Source of the DNA: Trebonia sp.
Lineage (GTDB): Bacteria; Actinomycetota; Actinomycetes; Streptosporangiales; Streptosporangiaceae
DNA: 8,568 bases
NCBI GenBank assembly: GCA_030038035.1
Contig: JASHPP010000538.1
Coordinates: forward strand, 1 to 8,568
Direction of reading: 5' to 3'
Shown here: positions 1 to 5,850 of the stretch, one piece after another
How the letters are laid out: each line of letters begins with the position of its first letter
How positions within the stretch are numbered: position 1 is the stretch's first letter
Made by a program: the position numbers and the translations under genes
Notes under the pieces: generated by a model
What the model was told of the DNA's origin: nothing
Seen by the model: the letters and a program-made list of their open reading frames with translations, nothing else
Database searches by the model: none

Positions 1-309
1 CTAGTCCCGGTCTGCCAGGTCGATCGCCAGGCCGAGCGCTTCGACGATCTTGCTGGCCGCCGACAGCGTCCGCGCGGTGCCCACGATCGGCGCCACCGCG
101 ACGAGCACGTCCTGGGCCTGGTCGAGCGTCATGCCGATGTCGGCCGCGGGTCCCAGGTGAGCGAGGTATGACGAGGCCGGGGCGTCCACCGCCGCGAGCG
201 CGGCGAGCCTGACCATGATGAGCGACTCCGGGTCCAGTTCGGTCCGCTCCAGCGACGTCGCGTTGATGTCGGCCAGTGCCTCGAGCACCGGCGCGTCTCC
301 TTTGGCCAT
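1..309 (-). CDS. carboxymuconolactone decarboxylase (CMD/AhpD-fold) family protein
   Basis: Small all-helical protein of 102 aa. Residues about 25-93 (from LDPESLIMVRLAALAAVDAP through the GTART segment to the C-terminal helix) read as the conserved core of the CMD family, which includes gamma-carboxymuconolactone decarboxylase and AhpD peroxidases. There is no cysteine at all, so the CxxC pair of AhpD-type peroxidases is absent and peroxidase activity is unlikely. The ATG at 309 is preferred because GAGGAGT (322-316) lies 6 nt upstream; an in-frame ATG at 324 has no properly spaced site. The gene ends on TAG at 1-3. The next gene in the same direction (SnoaL-like) lies 149 bp upstream; that gap shows no further coding signal. 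The family is common beside aromatic-degradation genes, but its role here is inferred only from context. Confidence 0.82.
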   Translation of the reverse strand: MAKGDAPVLEALADINATSLERTELDPESLIMVRLAALAAVDAPASSYLAHLGPAADIGMTLDQAQDVLVAVAPIVGTARTLSAASKIVEALGLAIDLADRD

Positions 310-458
310 GGCCTGACTCCTCATCTCTTCTGTGCCGAGCGGCCAGGGTCGGGCAGCGGCAGCACCGAGCCGAGCCTTGGCCCGTCGCGGTTGATTCGAT
401 CCCACGGCGGGTCAGCCCCGCATCATCCGGATGGGATGAACTGGCCTCCGGCGTGCCG

Positions 459-791
459 TCAGGCAAGCCCGGCGAGCGACTGCGCCTCGCCGCGGTCACG
501 GCAGGCGTGCAGCGCGACGATCACCCCGTCCCGGACGGTGGCGACGTCGTAGGTCCTGCCGTCGGCCCGCCAGGGCCGGTACCTGTCCGGGCCCGGCGCC
601 TTCGGCGTCCCCGGCGCCCACATCACGAGCACGACCTTCTCGCCATGGGCGAGGACCTGCTCGAGCTCGTCCCCCGGATCGACGTTGGTCCAATCCAGGT
701 CGGGGTCCACGAACTCCATCATCCGCGCGATATCACCGCACTGGTAGGCACGGAACGCCTCGCGCACAATCCACTCGTTCTGGTTGCACAT
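459..791 (-). CDS. SnoaL/NTF2-like family protein
   Basis: A 110-aa protein with the typical layout of small SnoaL-like (nuclear transport factor 2 fold) proteins. An N-terminal helix pair (WIVREAFRAYQCGDIARMM, residues 8-25) is followed by the 'DPDLDW' strand (29-34), and a C-terminal antiparallel strand pair ends in VRDGVIVALHACRDRGEA (87-103). The family forms cone-shaped pockets and includes polyketide cyclases, isomerases and many proteins of unknown function; no catalytic residue can be assigned. The ATG at 791 is chosen because GAGGGA (803-798) is spaced 6 nt from it and the fold begins here. The open frame continues upstream to 899, but that part has no family character. A 172-bp gap separates the start from the upstream gene remnant and holds a possible regulatory core at 940-953. 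Confidence 0.8.
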   Translation of the reverse strand: MCNQNEWIVREAFRAYQCGDIARMMEFVDPDLDWTNVDPGDELEQVLAHGEKVVLVMWAPGTPKAPGPDRYRPWRADGRTYDVATVRDGVIVALHACRDRGEAQSLAGLA

Positions 792-939
792 CCGCAGTCC
801 CTCAGCGACGGGCGGGAGTGCAGGGCGGCCAAGCCCGGCACCGTTCGCTGCGCCAGCGTACGCCCGCGGTGCCCTGCCACGCCTGCTGCTTCCGCACAAC
901 AGCGGGATTCAACCAGGAGAACGCACGCGGACGGCCATG

Positions 940-953
940 CGTTCGGGACAAAA
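940..953 (-). promoter_or_regulatory. possible operator core upstream of the SnoaL-like gene
   Basis: On the minus strand this reads TTTTGTCCCGAACG. The nine bases TCCCGAACG are identical to those inside the element upstream of the kinase gene (1663-1671), and TTTGTCCCG recurs upstream of metF (6794-6786). It lies about 150 nt before the SnoaL-like start, inside the only non-coding gap on that side. GTCCCGAA also equals one half of the published DosR/DevR palindrome consensus, but the other half is missing. The function is an inference from these matches and the position. Confidence 0.3.
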
Positions 954-963
954 CCGGACTCAC

Positions 964-1092
964 TTACCGAAGTCGCACGGTCACGTCGAGCACCCCGTGC
1001 GCGGTCGCGGACTCGCACGTGCCGTAGGCGCGCAGCGCCCGGACTATCCATGCCTGCTCGGCGAGCACCTGCGCCGTGAGCGTGGTCAGCCC
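964..1092 (-). pseudogene. 3' fragment of an unidentified gene
   Basis: About 42 codons ending on TAA at 966-964 have a strong coding signature: nearly all third positions are G or C while second positions are mixed. The peptide runs from GLTTLTAQVLAEQAWIVRAL to HGVLDVTVRLR. No start codon with a ribosome binding site lies upstream in this frame; beyond about 1092-1107 the sequence becomes the antisense of the MocR remnant. I do not recognise the family. The simplest reading is the surviving C-terminus of a gene once divergent to the MocR gene, with both 5' ends lost in one deletion. It could instead be a chance open frame, though the codon pattern argues against that. Confidence 0.45.
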
Positions 1093-1630
1093 GCCCCGGC
1101 CGGCGCAGCCGGCGATCTCGGTCGGCTCGGTCTCCAAGGTGCTGTGGGGCGGCCTGCGGGTCGGGTGGATCCGCGCCGGCGAGCGGGTGCGCGAGGCGGT
1201 CATCGCCCGCAAGGCGGCGCTCAACCTGGGCACCTCGGTGCTCAGCCAGGCGCTCGCCGCCCAGCTGCTCGCCGCCATCGACGCCGGCTGGCTGGCCGCG
1301 CACCGCGACGCGCTCACCCAGCGGCGCGACCACCTCGCCGCGCTGGTCGGCGCGCACCTGCCCGCCTGGCGGGCGGAGCGGCCCGCGGCCGGCCTGTCGC
1401 TATGGGCCGAACTCCCGCTCGATTCCGCGGACGCCTACATCCAGGCCGCCGCCAGGCACGGCGTCTCGGTCATGCCCGGCGGCGCCGCGTGCGCCGACGG
1501 CCGGCACAGGCAGTTCGTTCGCCTGTCGTTCGCCGAGCAGCCGGGCACGCTCGAGCTCGCCGTCGAGCGGCTGGCCGCCGCCTGGGCGGCACACGCGGAG
1601 AACCTCGCCGCCAGCCCCGCGCGCGGCTGA
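1076..1630 (+). pseudogene. 5'-truncated MocR-type (GntR/aminotransferase class I) regulator
   Basis: From residue 14 of the open frame (1115) the protein matches the C-terminal third of MocR-family regulators, in which a GntR winged helix is fused to a PLP aminotransferase fold. ISVGSVSKVLWGGLRVGW (14-31) carries the PLP-binding lysine K21, AAGLSLWAEL (104-113) is the domain-closing strand motif, and R149 in FVRLSF is the position of the substrate-carboxylate arginine. Family members are about 430-500 aa; only about 170 homologous residues remain. The DNA-binding domain and the first half of the aminotransferase domain are missing. The sequence before 1115 has no similarity, and the nearest start (GTG 1076) has no convincing ribosome binding site. 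The surviving part has no internal stop and normal codon use, so the loss looks recent. It is very unlikely to work as a regulator; the original target genes are unknown. Confidence 0.8.
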
Positions 1631-1658
1631 CAGGACCGCGCAGGCGCGGGCTTCGATT

Positions 1659-1684
1659 CTTATCCCGAACGGTCCGTGGCGACT
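1659..1684 (+). promoter_or_regulatory. shared 26-bp element, copy A (upstream of kinase gene)
   Basis: CTTATCC (1659-1665), GAACG (1667-1671) and TCCGTGGCG (1673-1681), followed by a CT at 1683-1684, recur in the same order and spacing upstream of metF. Identity is 23 of 26; the mismatches are at 1666, 1672 and 1682. The element starts 28 nt after the MocR stop and ends 44 nt before the kinase ATG, in the only non-coding gap on this side. Weak similarity continues downstream (TAC, GTCA, TCCC and GG in the same order with gaps), as if a whole promoter region were shared. ACGGTCCGT (1669-1677) is a small inverted repeat. It is probably an operator or promoter element; the binding protein is not known. 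Confidence 0.6.
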
Positions 1685-1707
1685 GCCGCGGCGGTACCGT
1701 CACTCCC

Positions 1708-1719
1708 AGGAGGAGGAGG
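1708..1719 (+). promoter_or_regulatory. exceptionally strong ribosome binding site deciding the kinase start
   Basis: AGGAGGAGGAGG, four tandem AGG units, lies 9 nt before the ATG at 1729. The reading frame is open far upstream (to 784) simply because of high GC; this site and the beginning of PAS-domain similarity together fix the start at 1729. Confidence 0.85.
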
Positions 1720-1728
1720 TCGGCGGTC

Positions 1729-3261
1729 ATGTGGGCGGAAGTCGCGGTCAGCAGCCCTGACGGCCTGGCCGTGGTGGACTCGGCCGGGCGGTTCGTCCGG
1801 CTCAACCAGGCCGCGGCGGCGCTGTGCGGCCGCGCCGAAGCCGACCTGGCCGGTGCCGTGGCTCCGTTCCCGCCTGCCGCGCCTGACGCGGGCGGGCGGG
1901 CCTGGCTGCCCGACGACGGCTCGGCCGAGCAGGTGACCGCCTGGTCTCCCGGACCGGGGATCCGGCGTGAGTTCGCCTACCGCGCGCGGCCGCTGCCCGC
2001 CGACCCGTCGCTGACCGTCGTCGCGTTCCGTGACGTCACCGACGAGCGGCAGCGGCAGCGGCGCGTCGCCGCCATCGCCCGCGCGGCCGCGAACCTGGCC
2101 TCGCAGGGCTCGCTGACCGCGATGCTCGACGCGCTGGCGTCGGAGGTCGTGCAGGCCGACGCGCTGGCCGCCGTGCAGATCCTCGCGCTCGACCCCACGG
2201 GCCGCGGACTGCGGATCATGGGCATGGCGGGGTTCGCGCACCACGCGGACTTCCTCGACCGGCTGATGGACTGCCAGCGGCGGGGCGCCGCGCTGATGAT
2301 GCTCGACGCGTTCGCGCGCGGCGAGCCGGTGGTCGTCGCCGGCCGGTGGACCGTGATCATGGCGGACCCGGCGTGGGAGCCGCTGCGCGAGTACATGCGC
2401 GAGCCGCGGTGGGACTTCTTCGCGAGCGTCCCGCTGCTGGTCCGCGGCCGTGCCGCCGGCGTGCTCAACGCGTTCTTCGCGCCGGGGCAGGTGGTCGGGC
2501 AGCGGACGCTTGAGTTCCTGGCCGCGATGGCCGAACAGGCGGCGGTCGCCGTCGACTACTCCGCCCTGCTGCGCAGCGAGCGGGACAGCGCGCGCCGCGA
2601 GGAGCGCCAGCGGCTGGCCCGCGACCTGCACGACTCGATCGTGCAGCAGGTCTTCTCGATCGGCATGCAGGCCAAGTCGCTTGAGGTGGTCGCTCAGCGC
2701 GGCGACCCGGTGCCGGCGCAGGCCGTGGCGCGGATCGCGGACGAGGTCGGCATGCTGTCCCGCACCGCGCTCGCCGACCTGCGGGCGATGGTGCACGAGC
2801 TGCGGCCGTCGGCGGCGGCGGAGCTGCGCGGCGTGGAGGAGGCGGTCCGCGCGCTGGCCGACAGCACCGCGAACCGGACGGGCCTGCGGCTGCGGCTGGC
2901 GGTCAGCGGCGCGCAGGAACGGGTCAAGGGCGAGCTGGCCGAGGACATCTACCGGATCATCGCCGAGGCCATCCACAACGTGGTCAAGCACGCGCGGGCC
3001 CGCGCCGTGGTCATCAGGCTGACCGTCCGCGATGACCGGCTCACCGCGACCGTGGCGGACGACGGGTGCGGGATCAGCGCGGCCTCCGCCGCGGCCGACG
3101 GCTATGGCCTGACCACGATGCGGGAACGAGCGCAGCGCTGGGGCGGCACCGTGACTGCCGGGCCGCGCCGCGGCCCGGGCACCATCGTCCGGATCGTGGT
3201 GCCGCTGGCGCCAGAGGCGGCCCCGGCCGCCGGCCAGCCGGCCCGGGAAGGGGCGCCATGA
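1729..3261 (+). CDS. soluble PAS-GAF sensor histidine kinase (HisKA_3 / NarL-partner type)
   Basis: A 510-aa cytoplasmic kinase with no membrane segment. A PAS domain spans about 1-105 (SSPDGLAVVDSAGRFVRLNQ, ending in the usual FRDVTDERQRQ linker). A GAF domain spans about 118-275. The HisKA_3 dimerisation domain (about 290-360) carries the phospho-acceptor H301 in RLARDLHDSIVQQVF (codon 2629-2631). The HATPase domain (about 402-493) has the N box around N417 (EAIHNVVKHA), the G1 box DDGCGI (444-449) and the G2 box GYGLTTMRERA (458-468). All catalytic motifs are intact. Its stop overlaps the response regulator start (ATGA, 3258-3261), so the two are translationally coupled. The input signal is unknown; a GAF or PAS pocket could bind a small aromatic, haem or flavin, but no residue shown here settles it. 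The copy A element lies just upstream, which suggests autoregulation. Confidence 0.93.
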   Translation: MWAEVAVSSPDGLAVVDSAGRFVRLNQAAAALCGRAEADLAGAVAPFPPAAPDAGGRAWLPDDGSAEQVTAWSPGPGIRREFAYRARPLPADPSLTVVAFRDVTDERQRQRRVAAIARAAANLASQGSLTAMLDALASEVVQADALAAVQILALDPTGRGLRIMGMAGFAHHADFLDRLMDCQRRGAALMMLDAFARGEPVVVAGRWTVIMADPAWEPLREYMREPRWDFFASVPLLVRGRAAGVLNAFFAPGQVVGQRTLEFLAAMAEQAAVAVDYSALLRSERDSARREERQRLARDLHDSIVQQVFSIGMQAKSLEVVAQRGDPVPAQAVARIADEVGMLSRTALADLRAMVHELRPSAAAELRGVEEAVRALADSTANRTGLRLRLAVSGAQERVKGELAEDIYRIIAEAIHNVVKHARARAVVIRLTVRDDRLTATVADDGCGISAASAAADGYGLTTMRERAQRWGGTVTAGPRRGPGTIVRIVVPLAPEAAPAAGQPAREGAP

Positions 3262-3923
3262 CCGGGCAGCCGGGGCCGGTCCGGGTGATGATCGTCGACG
3301 ATCACGCGGTGGTGCGCCGCGGCATCCGCGCCTACCTGGAGGTGCTGCGCGACATCGAGGTGGCGGCGGAGGCGGCCGACGGCCAGGACGCCCTGGACAT
3401 GCTCGCCGCGATGGCGGTACGCGCCGAGCTCCCCGACGTCGTCCTCGTCGACCTGATGATGCCCCGGGTGGACGGGGTGGCGGCCACGTCGCGGATCACC
3501 GGCCTGTACCCGCGGACTCGGGTCGTCGTGCTGACGAGCTTCGGTGAGATGGAGCGGGTGCGCGCCGCGCTGGCCAGCGGCGCGCGGGGCTACCTGCTGA
3601 AGGACGCGGGGCCGGCCGAGGTCGCCGCCGCGATCCTGGCGGCCGCCCGCGACGAGGTGTTCCTCGATCCAGCGGTGGCGCGCCAGCTCACGCGGGACAT
3701 GGTCGCGCCGCCCACGGGCGTCGGCGCGCTGACGCAGCGGGAGCGGGCCGTGCTGATCCTGGTCGCCCGCGGGAAGACGAACAAGGAGATCGCCGCCGAG
3801 CTGGTGATCAGCGAGCGCACGGCGCGCACCCACGTCAGCAACGTGCTGCGCAAGCTGCAGCTGAGCTCGCGCACGCAGGCGGCGCTTGTCGCGATCCGCG
3901 AGGGCCTGGTGCCGTCGCGGTGA
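3258..3923 (+). CDS. NarL/FixJ-family response regulator (LuxR-type DNA-binding)
   Basis: A 221-aa protein. The receiver domain (about 8-125) has the acidic pair D14-D15, phospho-acceptor D65 in LVDLMMPRVDG, T93 in VVLTSF and K115 in YLLKDA, all the standard active-site residues. The C-terminal LuxR/GerE helix-turn-helix (about 157-215) reads LTQRERAVLILVARGKTNKE, then IAAELVISERTARTHVSNVL. The start overlaps the kinase stop as ATGA, with GGAAGGGG (3246-3253) 4 nt before it. It is certainly the partner of the upstream kinase. Such regulators usually act as phosphorylation-dependent dimers on imperfect operators. The 26-bp elements at 1659 and 6831 are candidate sites; that link is inferred, not shown. 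The 3' end converges on the alpha/beta hydrolase gene with only 12 bp between the stops. Confidence 0.95.
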   Translation: MTGQPGPVRVMIVDDHAVVRRGIRAYLEVLRDIEVAAEAADGQDALDMLAAMAVRAELPDVVLVDLMMPRVDGVAATSRITGLYPRTRVVVLTSFGEMERVRAALASGARGYLLKDAGPAEVAAAILAAARDEVFLDPAVARQLTRDMVAPPTGVGALTQRERAVLILVARGKTNKEIAAELVISERTARTHVSNVLRKLQLSSRTQAALVAIREGLVPSR

Positions 3924-3936
3924 CCGTGGTGACCGT
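3919..3936 (+). repeat. 9-bp tandem repeat at the convergent gene ends
   Basis: GGTGACCGT occurs twice head to tail (3919-3927 and 3928-3936). Each unit contains TGA in the response-regulator frame, so that gene has two in-frame stops, and the second unit touches the opposing hydrolase stop. No terminator hairpin is evident in this 12-bp gap, so readthrough between the convergent operons is possible. Confidence 0.6.
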
Positions 3937-4643
3937 CAGCCCTTGGCGAGGGTGAGCAGCAGGCCGGCGAGTTCCGCGGGCGCGGTGACCATCGCCTCGT
4001 GCCCGGTCGCGATGTGGTGCACCGGCCAGCCGCGGGCCGCGGCCCGGTCCGCCTGCGGCTGGAACACCCGCAGCCAGCTCGTGCACTCGACGAACGCCGC
4101 GGGCACGGCCTCGTGGCCCCCGGTCAGCCGCAGCGGTTCGGTATAGCTGAGCCACGGGTGCGGGGTCAGCCGGGGAGCGAGCCACCGCAGGTCGGCGTCG
4201 TCGGTGACGCCGAGGACGGCCAGCGAGCGCACCGGAATCAGCCAGCCGAACCCGGATCCGGCGACCGATTCCGTGTAGTGCCCGGCGACGGCCGCGGGCA
4301 GCAGGCCGATCGCGGCGTCCCCGTCGTCGCCCACGAACGCGTCGAGATAGACGCGCCTGGCGATCCGCCGGGGAAGGCGGTCCGCGACCCCGGTCACGAC
4401 CTGCCCGGCGTAGCTGTGCCCGACGAGCACCACGTCGTGCAGGTCGTAGGCCTCGATGAGCGCCACGACGTCCTGCACGTGCGTGCCGAGCCCGACGGCC
4501 GGGCTGAGCAGGTGCGCGCGGTCGCTGACCCCGGTCAGGGTCGGGGCGTGCACCTCGTGCCCGGCGGCGCGCAGCGCCGGGGCCACCCGCCGCCACGCCC
4601 ACCCGCCGTGCCATGCCCCGTGCACGAGGACGAACGCGGTCAT
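3936..4643 (-). CDS. alpha/beta fold hydrolase (esterase / hydroxynitrile-lyase-like clade)
   Basis: A 235-aa protein of normal length for the small EstC/salicylate-esterase-like clade. FVLVHGAWHGGWAWRR (4-19) holds the oxyanion-hole HG. The nucleophile elbow is VGHSYAG with S77. VYLDAFV (98-104) is the usual strand after the elbow, D199 in the PQADR segment sits where the family places the catalytic acid, and the catalytic histidine is H215 in ATGHEAMVTAP. The triad therefore appears complete. AAAGGA (4654-4649) precedes the ATG by 5 nt and partly overlaps the end of ligB, so it is the last gene of the metF-ligAB operon (12-nt gap). The substrate is unknown: an aromatic ester releasing the dioxygenase substrate, or a lactone or ring-cleavage intermediate, would fit the context. 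It does not resemble LigI, the known PDC lactonase, which is an amidohydrolase. Confidence 0.9.
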   Translation of the reverse strand: MTAFVLVHGAWHGGWAWRRVAPALRAAGHEVHAPTLTGVSDRAHLLSPAVGLGTHVQDVVALIEAYDLHDVVLVGHSYAGQVVTGVADRLPRRIARRVYLDAFVGDDGDAAIGLLPAAVAGHYTESVAGSGFGWLIPVRSLAVLGVTDDADLRWLAPRLTPHPWLSYTEPLRLTGGHEAVPAAFVECTSWLRVFQPQADRAAARGWPVHHIATGHEAMVTAPAELAGLLLTLAKG

Positions 4644-4655
4644 CAGGGTCCTTTC

Positions 4656-5504
4656 CTAGCCACCCAGGTCTTCGAACAGCGCCAGCCCCGCGGCGGTGTT
4701 GGACGCGGGAACATGATAGGTCTCGTGGACGCGGACCAGGGCGTCGCTCAGCGCCCCGCGCATCACCAGCCACATGATCAGCTCGATGCCCTCGGTGCCT
4801 GCCTGCGCGATGTACTCCTCGCGGCTCAGCGCCGCGAGCGACGCGGGATCGCGCTCGATCGCGTCGAGGAACATGCGGTCGAACCGCGGGTTGATCAGGC
4901 CGGCGCGCGCGCCCGCCAGCTGGTGCGACATGCCGCCCGTGCCGAACACCGCGACCTTGATTTCGCGCGGGTATGACCTGATCGCCTTGCCGAGGGCCTT
5001 GCCGAGCGCGAGACAGCGGGCGGCCGTCGGCTGCGGGTACTGGATGACGTTGACGAGCACGGGCACGACGGCGCAGGGCCAGGCGTCGCCCGGGTCCGGG
5101 CAGTACACCGACAGCGGGACCGTGAGCCCGTGGTCGACGTCGAGCTTGCCGCACGTCGTGATGTCGAAGCCGTCGTCGATGAGCTCGCGTATCAGGTGCT
5201 CGCTCAGTTCGGGCGCGCCGGCCACGTCCGGGACCGGGCGTCTGCCCCGTCCCTCGTCGGCGATGGCGTAGGAGTCCGCGGCGCCGATGGCGAACGCGGG
5301 GACCATGTCCAGGCCGACGAAGTTCGCGTGGTCGTTGTAGACGATCACCGCCACGTCCGGCTGGTGGCCGGCCATCCACTTGCGGGCCGGGCCGTAGCCG
5401 TCGAACAGCGGCTTCCAGTAGGGGTCCGCCGTCGCGTGGTTGTCCATCGCCGCGCCGATCGGCGGCACGTGGGAGGTGGCGAGCCCCCAGCTGACGCTAG
5501 CCAA
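4656..5504 (-). CDS. ligB: protocatechuate 4,5-dioxygenase-type extradiol dioxygenase, beta (catalytic) subunit
   Basis: A 282-aa class III extradiol (LigB-family) catalytic subunit. Fe(II) ligands known for LigB are all in place: H12 (TSHVPP), H59 (VYNDHANF) and E241 (TEGIELIMW). The catalytic base is H194 (GTGGMSHQL) and the substrate-pocket histidine is H125 (LDVDHGLTVPLS). The PASNTA segment near residue 266 also matches. It would insert O2 into a protocatechuate- or gallate-like ring at the 4,5 position. The start is a TTG at 5504, 8 nt inside the ligA end; it has GGGAGGG (5518-5512) 7 nt upstream and places the N-terminal H12 correctly, while no ATG occurs before residue 20. The N-terminus and length are close to the Sphingobium enzyme. 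Substrate preference among protocatechuate, gallate and 3-O-methylgallate cannot be read from sequence alone. This enzyme class is much less usual in actinobacteria than the 3,4-dioxygenase. Confidence 0.93.
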   Translation of the reverse strand: MASVSWGLATSHVPPIGAAMDNHATADPYWKPLFDGYGPARKWMAGHQPDVAVIVYNDHANFVGLDMVPAFAIGAADSYAIADEGRGRRPVPDVAGAPELSEHLIRELIDDGFDITTCGKLDVDHGLTVPLSVYCPDPGDAWPCAVVPVLVNVIQYPQPTAARCLALGKALGKAIRSYPREIKVAVFGTGGMSHQLAGARAGLINPRFDRMFLDAIERDPASLAALSREEYIAQAGTEGIELIMWLVMRGALSDALVRVHETYHVPASNTAAGLALFEDLGG

Positions 5505-5850
5505 AGTTCCGCCCTCCCGCCGCCATGACCGCCGCGAACTCCTCGGGCGACATCCCGGTGAAGGCGGCGGACAGGTGCTGCATCGACGTGCGGTCGACCA
5601 TGGTCAGCTTGAACGCGTAGAAGACCGACGCGCCGAGCTCGAGCAGCTGCGCCCAGTCGCGCTCGATGACGGCCCGCCGCTGCTGCTCCGACAGCCCGTA
5701 GCCCGCGCAGTAGGCGGCCTCGTCGCGGGCGAACCGCTGCCGGCTGTTCGGGTCCATCAGCGACCCGAGCAGCCGGTTGAGCGCGTAGCCGCGCCTGGCC
5801 TGGGCCAGGTCGAGCACGTAGTTGTCACGCGCCTTGGACGCCTGAGTCAT
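5497..5850 (-). CDS. ligA: protocatechuate 4,5-dioxygenase-type extradiol dioxygenase, alpha subunit
   Basis: A 117-aa LigA-family subunit, which caps the active site of the LigB subunit in the alpha2-beta2 enzyme. The helical core is recognisable: RGYALNRLLGSLMDPNSRQRF (20-40), then DEAAYCAGYGLSEQQRRAV (43-61) and the TGMSPEEFAAVMAAGGR end (98-114). Its ATG overlaps the metF stop (ATGA, 5850-5847) and has a strong AAGGAGGA site (5864-5857), so it is co-translated with metF. Its TAG lies within the first codons of ligB, so all three are coupled. Separate alpha and beta genes match LigAB rather than the single-chain gallate dioxygenase DesB. Confidence 0.93.
   Translation of the reverse strand: MTQASKARDNYVLDLAQARRGYALNRLLGSLMDPNSRQRFARDEAAYCAGYGLSEQQRRAVIERDWAQLLELGASVFYAFKLTMVDRTSMQHLSAAFTGMSPEEFAAVMAAGGRNFG

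Noticed and set aside
310..458. A further small gene between the CMD-fold and SnoaL-like genes
   Set aside because: No frame combines a start, ribosome binding site and coding-type codon pattern in these 149 bp; nothing else recognisable is present.
276..1079. Plus-strand open frame of 267 codons opposite the SnoaL-like gene
   Set aside because: Antisense shadow with no family features; the minus strand has the coherent fold and ribosome binding site.
784..1728. Upstream extension of the kinase frame
   Set aside because: It runs antisense or out of frame through the MocR remnant, has no domain character, and the ATG at 1729 has a very strong ribosome binding site.
1660..2991. Long minus-strand open frame opposite the kinase (443 codons)
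   Set aside because: Its composition is that of an antisense shadow of a GC-rich gene (rich in Arg, Gly, His and Pro) with no recognisable family; the plus strand encodes an intact kinase.
3919..3940. Bidirectional terminator between the convergent operons
   Set aside because: The 12-bp gap holds only a 9-bp direct repeat; I found no stable stem with a following T run on either strand.
3835..5379. Long minus-strand open frame of 514 codons overlapping ligB and the hydrolase
   Set aside because: Arg/Gly/Ala-rich low-complexity translation in a shifted frame of two clearly real genes.
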